From Chloroflexota bacterium (GTDB lineage: Bacteria > Chloroflexota > Limnocylindria > P2-11E), in contig VBFY01000060.1 of NCBI GenBank assembly GCA_005889405.1, forward strand, positions 18,393 through 82,392: a DNA stretch of 64,000 bases. The letters run 5' to 3'. Shown here piece after piece: positions 19,472-30,300 of the stretch. Below the pieces are notes generated by a model. The model was not told the origin of the DNA, searched no databases, and worked only from the letters and a program-made list of their open reading frames with translations. A program made the translations under genes and the position numbers. The stretch's first letter is position 1. Each line of letters opens with the position of its first letter.

Positions 19472-20169
19472 GCACGGAAGCACGCGACGCCCGGTACCTC
19501 GCGATCGCCGCGCCGCCCGGTCTCCTGCTGGACGTGGACCGCGGGCGCGCCTACATCGCGATGAAACGCGCGATCGACGTCGCCGCGGCGCTCGTGCTGC
19601 TCCTCGTCCTGATCCCGGTGCTGCTCGGTGTCGCGCTCGCGATCGTGGTCGATAGCGGCTGGCCGATCCTGTATCGCGGAGACCGCGTCGGCCGAGGGCT
19701 CCGGACATTCCGCGTCTTCAAGTTCCGATCCATGAGGGCCGACGCCGACCCGTCGGTGCACGCCGCGTACCTGCGCGAGCTCCTGCAGGGACGGACCGCG
19801 GCCACGAGCGATGGCATCTACAAGGTCCCGGACGATCCGCGGATCACACGCCTCGGCGCCTTCCTCCGCAAGAGCAGCCTCGATGAGCTGCCCCAGCTCG
19901 TGAACGTGCTGTGGGGCGACATGAGCTTGGTCGGTCCGCGGCCGGAGGTGCCGTACGCGCTCACCGACTACGAGCCGTGGATGTTCCGACGCTTCGAAGT
20001 GTCGCCGGGCATCACCGGTCTGTGGCAGGTGCGAGGTCGGGGACGCATCGGTCTGCGCGACATGCTCCGACTCGACGTCGAGTACGCCGAGCAATGCGAC
20101 CTGGCGCTCGATCTCGAGATCCTGGCGCGGACGCTCCCGGCCGTCGTCCGCACGACCGGTGCCGCGTGA
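19468..20169 (+). CDS. Undecaprenyl-phosphate sugar phosphotransferase (bacterial sugar transferase)
   Basis: [64 protein letters not shown]. Confidence 0.95.
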   Translation: MSTEARDARYLAIAAPPGLLLDVDRGRAYIAMKRAIDVAAALVLLLVLIPVLLGVALAIVVDSGWPILYRGDRVGRGLRTFRVFKFRSMRADADPSVHAAYLRELLQGRTAATSDGIYKVPDDPRITRLGAFLRKSSLDELPQLVNVLWGDMSLVGPRPEVPYALTDYEPWMFRRFEVSPGITGLWQVRGRGRIGLRDMLRLDVEYAEQCDLALDLEILARTLPAVVRTTGAA

Positions 20170-21347
20170 ACGGTTCACTCGTCGCTGTGGTGCTTGCGAT
20201 TGTCCTCGTGCTCGCTCCGAGTGTCGTGCTGGGCATCCTCGCGATCGCCACACTGCGCCGCGCGAAGCGCGACACGGACGAGCACGATGCGGTCGTCGGA
20301 CCGCCGCTCGCCGTGCTCATCGCCGCGCACGACGAAGAGCTCGTCATCGGGCGAACGCTCGCCGCGATCGCCTCGGTCGATCGCTCGGTCTACGTCCACG
20401 TCATCGCCGACAACTGCTCCGATCGAACGGCGGAGATCGCGGCGACCGCGAGCGCGTGCGTGCACGAACGCAACGACCCAGCGCATCCCGGAAAGGCCGC
20501 TGCGCTCAATCGGTTGACGGCGGAGGTGCTCGCCGAGGACCAGGGGACCGGCGCGTTCGTGTTCCTCGACGCCGACGCGCGTCCCGAGCCGGGCTTCTTC
20601 CTGGCAATGCGCCGCGCGGTGGCGCGCGGAGCCGAGGCGCTCCAGGCGAAGAATCTCGTCGCAGACGCACGCGCACCTCTCGCACGACTCCGCGAGCTCG
20701 CGTTCCACCTCAAGTGCGAGCTACGCCCAATGGCGTACGAACGCCTCGGGCTCTCGGTGGGACTTCACGGGAACGGGATGTGCCTGACGCGCGATCTGCT
20801 GCAGCGTTACCCGTGGAACGAGGGGTCGGTGGTGGAGGACGGTGAGCTCCACCTCCGCCTGGTCCGACGTGGCATCCGCGTACGGCTCGCATCGGGGGCG
20901 GTCGTCCGCTCGCCCATGCCGGAGAGCTTCCGCGGTGCGGCCGGACAGGCCGTCCGCTGGGAACGCGGGAAATTCGACCTCCTCCGGGACGGGATGCGCC
21001 TCATGGCGATCGGGCTGGTGTCGCGGCGCATCGCGCCGCTGGCCGCGGGCTACGACGTGCTGATCCCGCCCTTCTCCTTCCTTGTCGCCACGAGCACCGG
21101 TGTCACCGCGCTGGCCGCAGCGATCGGTGACGCCGGGCTCCTGGCGGTCGGGCTGGCATCGCTCGCCGGCTGCGTCATCTACGTCGCACGCGGCCTCAGC
21201 CTCGCTCGCATCGGGCTCGGTGCTTGCGCGCGTCTCGCGCTGTGGTCCGTTCTGTACGTGTCCTGGAAGCTCGTCCTCCTCGCCCGAACGATGTTCGGTG
21301 GTGGTCGTGGCGAATGGATCCAGGCGCGGCCGGCGCAGGTGAAGTGA
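20166..21347 (+). CDS. Glycosyltransferase family 2 (membrane-associated)
   Basis: LAVLIAAHDEELVIGRTLAAI; FLDADARPEPGF; QAVRWERGKFDLL. Confidence 0.9.
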   Translation: MNGSLVAVVLAIVLVLAPSVVLGILAIATLRRAKRDTDEHDAVVGPPLAVLIAAHDEELVIGRTLAAIASVDRSVYVHVIADNCSDRTAEIAATASACVHERNDPAHPGKAAALNRLTAEVLAEDQGTGAFVFLDADARPEPGFFLAMRRAVARGAEALQAKNLVADARAPLARLRELAFHLKCELRPMAYERLGLSVGLHGNGMCLTRDLLQRYPWNEGSVVEDGELHLRLVRRGIRVRLASGAVVRSPMPESFRGAAGQAVRWERGKFDLLRDGMRLMAIGLVSRRIAPLAAGYDVLIPPFSFLVATSTGVTALAAAIGDAGLLAVGLASLAGCVIYVARGLSLARIGLGACARLALWSVLYVSWKLVLLARTMFGGGRGEWIQARPAQVK

Positions 21348-24300
21348 GAAGTCGTCTCGCGTGGCTCAGCGTCTGGTTGGTCATCACGATCCAGATCGGG
21401 AGCGGCGCGATGATCCCCTCGCAGGCGAACGCGGCGGGGACGGTGACGCTGCGGTCGACTTCGACGTTCGTTCCGACCGGGTCCACCACCACGTTCACCG
21501 CGGCGCGGCCCGCGGGTCTTTCGGCCAACGATGTGATGGTCGCGGCGCTCAGTCTGAACAATGGTGGCTCGGTCGCGACCCCGAGCGGTTGGACGGCCAT
21601 CGGCCGCACGCAGAAAGGTGCGGTCCGGCTTTGGACCTATTACCGGGTGGCGGGCGCGAGCGAGGCGGCGACCTACACCTGGACCGCGGGAAGCAGCGCG
21701 GCCGGTGTCCTGGGAATCGCGGCGTACGTCGGCGTGGACCCGATCAATCCCCTGGCCAATTTCTCGAGCGCGACAGGGAGCAATGCGACAGCCGCGGCGC
21801 CCGCGGTCGCCGTTTCGGCGAGCAGCGTGGCCCTGCTGCTCCTCACGGTCGACGGGACCTTCACCGGCGCGGTGACGTACCCGGCCGCCTTCACGGAGCG
21901 CTGGGCGCTCGTCGATTACGAGCGAGGGTACGCAGCCGACAACCTGGTGGCCGCGAGCGGCACCCTTCCCGCGGCGACGATCACGCTGAGCACCGGCAAG
22001 ACCTGGGCGATCCAGCAGGTCGCCCTGCGCGTGATGGGACCACCACCGACGGTGACGTCCGTCACACCGAATAGCGGATCCACCGCGGGCGGGAGCTCGG
22101 TGACCGTGAGCGGCAGCGGTTTCCAGTCCGGCGCGAGCGTGTCGCTCGGGGGATCGCCGCTCACCGTCGCGACCGTGACCGCGACCAGCATCACCGGGAC
22201 GACCACCGCGCATGTGGCCGGAGCGGCGAATGTCACCGTCACCAACCTGGATACCCAGAGCGCCACCTGCGTCAGTTGCTTCACCTTCGTACCACCGCCG
22301 CCCGTCGCTACGTCCGTGACGCCGACCAGCGGCGCCAGCGACGGCGGCACGTCCGTGACGATCGCCGGCACTGGCTTCCAGGCCGGGGCCACGATCGCTT
22401 TCGGTGGTTCGGCGCTGACCGTGTCGACGATCAGCGCAACGAGCATCACCGGCCTGACGACCGCGCATGCGGCCGGTGCGGTGAACATCGTGGTCACCAA
22501 TCCGGATACGCAGAGCGGCACCTGCGGCAGCTGCTACACGTACGTGACCGCGGCACCGACGGTCAGCGCGGTGACACCCGGCAGCGGCGCGAGCGCCGGT
22601 GGCACGTCGGTGACTCTGGCGGGGACGGGCTTCGTGGCGGGCGCAACGGTGTCCTTCGGTGGCTCGGCGCTCACGGTCTCGACCATGACCGCGACGAGCA
22701 TCAGCGGCACCACCACCGCTCATGCGGGCGGAGCGGTGAATGTCACGGTGACGAATCCGGATACGCAGAGCGGCACCTGCACCGGCTGCTTCACGTACGT
22801 GGCGCCGGCACCGACGGTGAGCTCGGTCACACCGAATAGCGGATCGACCGCGGGCGGCACGTCGGTGACGATCGCCGGGAGCGACTTCCAGAGCGGCGCG
22901 ACCGTCTCGTTCGGCGGCTCGGCGATGACCGTGTCGACGATCAGCGCGACGGCGATCACCGGCAGCACGACCGCTCACGCGGCGGGCGCCGCGAACGTCG
23001 TGGTCGCCAACCCCGACACGCAGAGCGGCACCTGTACTGGCTGCTTCACCTACGTCGCACCGCCGCCGCCAACAGTCACGTCGGTCACGCCGAACAGCGG
23101 CGCAAGCGCCGGTGGCACCTCCGTGACGATCGCCGGTACGGACTTCCAGGCCGGGGCCACGGTCACATTCGGTGGTTCGGCGCTGACCGTGTCGACCATC
23201 AGTGCGACGGCGATCACCGGCGCGACCACCGCGCATGCGGCTGGACCGGTGAATGTGATCGTGACGGATCCTGATGCGCAGAGCGGCACGTGCAGCGGTT
23301 GCTTCACCTACCTCGCGCCAGCCCCGGTGGTGAGCGCGGTCACACCGAACAGCGGCGCGAGCAGCGGCGGCACGTCGGTCACGGTCAGCGGTACTGACTT
23401 CCAGGCCGGCGCCACCGTCTCCTTTGGTGGCTCGGCGCTCACGGTGTCGACGATCAGCGCCACGAGCATCACCGGTACGACCACGGCTCATGCGGGCGGC
23501 GCGGTGAGCGTCGTGGTCACCAACCCCGATACGCAAAGCGGCACCTGCACCGGATGCTTCACATACCTCGCAGCGGGGCCGACGGTGAGCTCGGTGACTC
23601 CGGCCAGTGGATCGACTGCGGGCGGGACATCGGTGACCGTGGCGGGGACGGGCTTCGTGGCAGGAGCCACGGTGTCCTTCGGTGGATCGTTCCTGACCAT
23701 GTCAACGCTCAGCCCGACCGCGATCACCGGCACGAGCACCGCTCACGCCGCGGGAGCGGTGAACGTGGTGGTCACCAACCCCGACGCGCAGAGCGGCACC
23801 TGCACCGGCTGCTTCACGTACCTCGCACCAGCGCCGGTGGTGAGCTCGGTCACACCCAGTAGCGGGGTTACCGCCGGTGGCACGTCCGTGACGATCGCCG
23901 GGAGCGACTTCCAGAGCGGCGCGATCGTCTCGTTCGGTGGCTCAGCGCTGACCGTGTTGACCATCAGCGCGACGAGCATCACCGGCACCACGACCGCGCA
24001 TGCGGCCGGAGCGGTGAACGTCGTGGTCACCAACCCCGATACGCAGAGCGGCACGTGCACCGGCTGCTTCACGTACGTGGCACCGGCGCCGACGGTGAGC
24101 TCGGTCACACCCAGTAGCGGGGTTACCGCCGGTGGCACGTCCGTGACGATCGCCGGTAGCGACTTCCAGAGCGGCGCGACCGTCTCGTTCGGTGGCTCGG
24201 CGCTCACGGTCTCCACCGTCAGCGCGACGAGCATCACCGGCACCACGACCGCGCATGCGGCTGGGGCCGTGAGTGTGGCGGTCACCAACCCGGATACACA

Positions 24301-27300
24301 GAGCGGCAGCTGCACCGGCTGCTTCACGTACGTCGCACCGGCACCGACTGTCGCTTCGGTCACGCCAAGCAGCGGCGGGAGCGCCGGTGGCACATCGGTC
24401 AGCGTGACGGGGACAGGCTTCGCGGCGGGCGCAGCGGTCTCCTTCGGTGGATCCGCCTTGAACGTGTCGACCATCAGCGCGACCGCGATCACCGGCACGA
24501 CGACCGCGCACGCCGCGGGCGCCGTAAACGTCGTGGTCACCAACGCCGACACGCAGAGCGGAACCTGCACCGGCTGCTTCACGTACCTCGCGCCGGCTCC
24601 GGTGGTGAGCTCGGTGACTCCGACCAGTGGACCCACGGCGGGCGGCACCTCGGTGACGGTGGCGGGGACAGGCTTCGTGGCCGGCGCGACGGTTTCCTTC
24701 GGTGGCTCGGCGCTCACGGTTTCGACGATCAGCGCGACCGCGATCACCGGCACGACGACCGCGAATGCGGCCGGAGCGGTGAACGTGATCGTGACGAACG
24801 TCGACGCCCAGAGTGGCAGCTGCGGCGGCTGCTTCACCTACGTGGCCCCGGCACCAACGGTTGGCGGGGTCACGCCGAACAGTGGATCCACGGCGGGCGG
24901 GACCTCGATCACGATCACTGGTACCGGGTTCCAGCCCGGGGCGACGGCTTCGCTGGGCGGCTCCGCGGTGACCGTGTCGACGATCAGCGCGACCAGCATC
25001 ACCGGGACCACGACCGCTCACGCTGCCGGAGCCGTGAACATCGTCGTGACCAACACCGACGCGCAGAGCGGTACCTGCGCCGGCTGCTTCACCTACCTGG
25101 CATCCGCGCCGACGGTCACGTCGGTCACGCCAAGTAGCGGCGCGGCCGGCGGCGGTACATCGGTGACGGTCGCGGGCAGCGGGTTCCAGACCGGAGCCAC
25201 CGTTTCGTTCGGCGGATCGGCACTCACCGTCTCGACCGTCAACGCAACGTCGATCACCGGTGTCACGACCGCGCACGCCTCGGGTGCGGTGAGCGTGGTG
25301 GTCACCAACCCCGATACACAAAGCGGCACCTGCAGCGGCTGCTTCACGTACGTCGCCGCTCCGACGGTCACGTCGATCACGCCAAGTAGCGGCGCGGCCG
25401 GCGGCGGCACATCGGTGACCGTCGCGGGTACCGGGTTCGCCGCCGGCGCGACCGTGTCGTTCGGTGGATCGGCCCTCACCGTCTCCACCATCAGCGCGAC
25501 GACGATCACGGGTACGACGACCGCGCACGCCGCGGGATCGGTGAGCGTCGTCGTCACGAATCCCGACACGCAGAGCGGGACCTGCTCGAGCTGCTTCACC
25601 TACGTCGCGGCGCCGACGGTGACCGGAGTCACGCCGACGAGCGGACCCACGGCGGGCGGCACCTCCGTGACGATCGCCGGCACTGGCTTCCAGGCCGGGG
25701 CAACGGTGTCCTTCGGCGGCTCGGCGCTCACGGTCTCGACGATCAGCGCCACGAGCATCACCGGCGCCACCGCCGCGCATGCGGCTGGAGCCGTGAATGT
25801 GACCGTGACGAACGTCGATACCCAGAGCGGTACGTGCAGCGGCTGCTTCACGTACGTGGCGCCGGCGCCGACGGTGACTTCGGTCACGCCCACGAGCGGC
25901 CCGACAGCCGGAGGAACTTCGGTGACCGTTGCCGGCACCGGATTCCAGACGGGGGCCACGGTCGCGTTCGGCGGTTCGGCGCTCACGGTCTCCACGATCA
26001 GCGCGACCAGCATCACCGGCACGACGACCCCGCACGCCGCTGGATCGGTGAACGTCGTCGTCACGAACCCCGATACGCAGATCGGCACGTGCTCCGGCTG
26101 CTACACGTACGTCGCCCCCGCGCCGACGGTGACCTCGGTCACGCCGAATAGCGGCGCGGCCGCCGGGGGTACGTCGGTGACCGTTGGCGGTACCGGCTTC
26201 GCCGCCGGCGCGACGGTGTCGTTCGGCGGGTCGGCCCTCACCGTCTCCACGATCAACGCGACGACGATCACCGGTACGACGACCGCGCACTCCGCCGGAT
26301 CGGTGAACGTCGTCGTCACGAACGCTGATACGCAGAGCGGCACCTGCTCCGGCTGCTTCACGTACTTCGCGGCACCGACGGTCACGTCGGTCACGCCGAA
26401 CAGCGGACCGGCAGGCGGCGGCACGTCGGTCACCGTCGCGGGGACCGGCTTCCAAAGCGGTGCGACGGTCTCCTTCGGTGGGTCGGCACTCACGGTCGCG
26501 ACGATCAACCCAACGGCGATCACCGGTACGACGACCACGCACTCCGCGGGCGCCGTAAACGTCGTGGTGACGAACCCCGACACGCAGAGCGGCAGCTGCT
26601 CCAGCTGCTTCACCTACGTCGCGGCGCCGACGGTGACGGCGGTCGCGCCGACGAGCGGAAGTGCGGCCGGCGGTACGTCGGTGACGGTCAGCGGGACCGG
26701 CTTCCAGGCCGGGGCCACGGTGTCCTTCGGCGGTTCCGCGCTCACCGTCGCCACGGTCAACGCGACCACGATCACCGGCACGACCACCCCGCACGCCGCG
26801 GGCGCCGTGAACGTGATCGTCACGAACGCCGACACGCAAAGTGGCACCTGCTCCGGCTGCTTCACGTACGTCGCACCGGCACCGACGGTCGCTTCGGTCA
26901 CGCCAAATAGCGGCGCGACCGCCGGAGGCACTTCGGTCACCGTCGCGGGGACCGGCTTCGGCGTGGGCGCGACCGTGTCGTTCGGCGGCTCGGCCCTGAC
27001 CGTCGCGACGATCGCGTCCACCAGCATCACGGGCACCACCACGGCGCACGCCGCGGGATCGGTGAACGTCGTCGTGACCAACACCGACACACAGAGCGGC
27101 ACATGCACCGGCTGCTTCACGTACCTGGCGCCTGCGCCGATAGTGAGCTCGCTCGCGCCGACCAGCGGCCCGGCCGTTGGCGGCACGTCGGTCACCATCA
27201 CGGGCACCAACTTCCAGAGCGGGGCGACGGCCTCACTCGGCGGCTCCCCCGTGACGGTTTCCAGCGTGACCGGGACGAGCATCACCGGGACGACGACCGC

Positions 27301-30300
27301 GCACGCGGCGGGTGCGGCGAGTGTGACCGTCACGAATCCGGACGCGCAGAGCGGGACGTGCACCGGCTGCTTCACGTACGTCGCGGCACCGACGGTGAGC
27401 TCGGTCACGCCGAGTAGCGGCGCCAGCGCCGGTGGCACAGCGGTGACGCTCGCCGGCACAGGCTTCGTGGCGGGCGCAACGGTGTCCTTCGGTGGATCGG
27501 CGCTCACGGTCTCGACGATCAGCGCCACGAGCGTCACCGGGACGACGACCGGGCACGCGGCTGGAGCGGTGACGGTGACCGTGACGAATCCGGATACGCA
27601 GAGCGGCACCTGCATCGTCTGCTTCACCTATATCGCACCGCCGCCGCCGACGGTCACCTCGGTCACACCGAACACCGGCGCGAGCGCCGGTGGATCCGCG
27701 GTGACCGTGAGCGGCACCGGCTTCCAGAGCGGCGCGACCGTTTCGTTCGGTGGCTCGGCCCTGACGGTCGCGACGATCAGCGCCACGAGCATCACCGGCA
27801 CCACGACCGCGCACGCCGTCGGAGCCGTGACTGTGACCGTGACCAACCCCGAAGCGCAGAGCGGCACCTGCTCGGCCTGCTTCACGTACCTCGGACCCGC
27901 GCCGACGGTGAGTTCGGTCACACCGAATAGCGGCGCGAGCGCCGGTGGCACGGCCGTGACGATCGCCGGTACCGACTTCCAGGCCGGGGCCACCGTCTCG
28001 TTCGGTGGCTCGGCTCTCACGGTGTCGACCATCAGCGCCACGAGCATCACCGGCACCACGACGTCACACGCCGCGGGCGCCGTGAACGTCGTGGTCACCA
28101 ACACCGACACGCAGAGCGGGACCTGCACCGGCTGCTTCACCTACGTCGCACCCGCGAGCGTCACGCTCAGAGCAACCTCGACGGGCACGGGAACGAACAC
28201 GTACGTCGTGCCCAAGCCGGCCGGCCTCAGCGCCAACGACGTCATGGTCGCCTCGCTCAGCGCCAACGGGGCAAACACGATGACCCCACCGAGCGGCTGG
28301 ACGCTCATCGCGCACACCCAGGGCGTGAGCGTGGTCGACCTATGGACGTACTACCGCGTCGCCGGTGCGAGCGAGCCCGCGAGCTATACCTGGACCGCGT
28401 CCGCCAGTGCGACCGGCGTCGCCGGGATCGCCGCATACGTCGGGGTCGACCCCGTCAGTCCGCTCGCCGGTTTCTCGAGCGCGGCCACGAGCGGAGGCTC
28501 GAACCAGGCGGGGGCGCCCGCGATCACCACCTCCGCGCAGCGGGTCGCGCTCCTGCTCCTGACCATCGACGGAGGATTCGCGGGGACGGTCACCTATCCG
28601 ACCGGATTCGCGCAGCGCTGGGCCGTCGTGAACTACGAGCGCGGCTACGAGGCGGACAACCTCGCGATCGGGACCGGGAACGTGCCCGCCGCGACGATCG
28701 CGCTCAGCGGTGTGACGTTCTGGTCCATCCAACAGGTCGCACTCAAGACCGCGGGGCCGGCCCCGGCGCCGAGCGTGACCTCTGTCACGCCGAACAGCGG
28801 ATCGACGAATGGAGGCAGCTCCGTCACTGTCGCCGGCACCGGCTTCCAGTCGGGCGCGACGGTGTCATTCGGCGGCTCGGCGCTCACCGTCTCAACGGTG
28901 ACCTCGACGAGCATCACCGGCACGACGACCGCGCATGCCGCGGGTCCGGTGAGTGTGACCGTCACCAATACCGACGCGCAGAACGGCGCGTGCAGCGCTT
29001 GCTTCACCTACGTGACGCCGGCACCGCCGCCAACGGTCAGCTCCGTCGCGCCCAATAGTGGCCTGGGCACGGGTGGGACCGCCGTGACCATCGCCGGCAC
29101 TGGATTCCAGAGCGGCGCGACGGTCTCATTCGGCGGTTCCGCGCTCACCGTGTCGACGGTCAGCGCGACCAGCATCGCGGGGACGACCACCGCGCACGCG
29201 AGCGGCGTGGTCAACGTGGTGGTCACCAACGCCGACGCGCAGTCCGGCACCTGCACGGGCTGTTTCACGTACGTCGCGGCGCCGCCGCCGACGATCAGCT
29301 CGGTGACACCGAGTAGCGGCACCAGCGCGGGTGGGACGGCGGTGACCATCGCCGGCACCGGATTCCAGACGGGCGCCACCATCACGTTCGGCGGCGCCGC
29401 GCTCACGGCGACGACCGTCAACGCGACGAGCATCACCGGCAACACGAGCGTGCACGCCGCCGGCGCCGTGAGCGTCGTCGTCACGAACCCGGATCTTCAG
29501 AGCGTGACCTGCACGAACTGCTACACGTACACGGCGGCGGCACCGCCAACGGTCAGCTCCGTCACGCCGACCAGCGGCTCGACGTCCGGCGGGACCTCCG
29601 TCACGATCTCCGGCTCCAACTTCCAAACGAGCGCGACGGTCTCGTTCGGCGGCTCGCCGGTCTCCGTGGCCACCCTCACCGCGACGACCATCACCGGCGT
29701 GACGACCGCGCACGCGGCCGGGGCCGTGACCGTGTCAGTGACGAATCCCGATACGCAAACTGGTTCCTGCGCCGGCTGCTTCACGTTCGTCGGCACCGGC
29801 AACGCGATCCAGAGCGAGAACGCGCTCCCTGGGACGGCCGGGTGGAATGACTTCGCGGCGGTCTCCGACCAGCTTGCGCTCTCCGGCTACGGGTCGAAGA
29901 TCAGCGTGTCGCACGGAGATTCGATCGACTTCTTCATCACGACCAAGGACGCCACCGTCAGCATCGACATCTTCCGCACCGGCTACTACGGCGGCGTCGG
30001 GGCCCGGCGGATCGTCCAGCTTGGGAGCTTCCCCGGAAGGGCACAGGCCATACCGGCGCCCGACCCGGTGACCGGAATGATCGCGGCCACGAGCTGGACG
30101 AAGACCACGACGGTGACGATCCCGAGTGGCTGGGTCACGGGCGTCTATCTCGCGAAGCTCACCGGAAGTAGCGGCCACCAGAGCTTCATCTACTTCGTCG
30201 TGCGGAACGATGGCGGTTTCGAGAAGTACGTCTTCCAGACCAGCGTGACGACGTACCAGGCGTACAACCTGTACGGCGGCGTGAGCCTGTACTCGAACTC

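Noticed and set aside
21179-23536. 785-aa minus-strand ORF
   Set aside because: Same artefact of high-GC antisense frame; overlaps GT2 and the giant gene.
23942-27049. 1035-aa minus-strand ORF opposite the IPT array
   Set aside because: Arg/Gly/Asp-rich (RRDRRDGERR-type) low-complexity translation mirroring the coding repeat on the other strand; the plus frame has signal peptide, domains and coherent repeats.
22049-29793. Regularly spaced repeats considered as CRISPR or satellite DNA
   Set aside because: Period ~255 bp, no short repeat/unique spacer structure, and the repeats are in-frame IPT/TIG domains.
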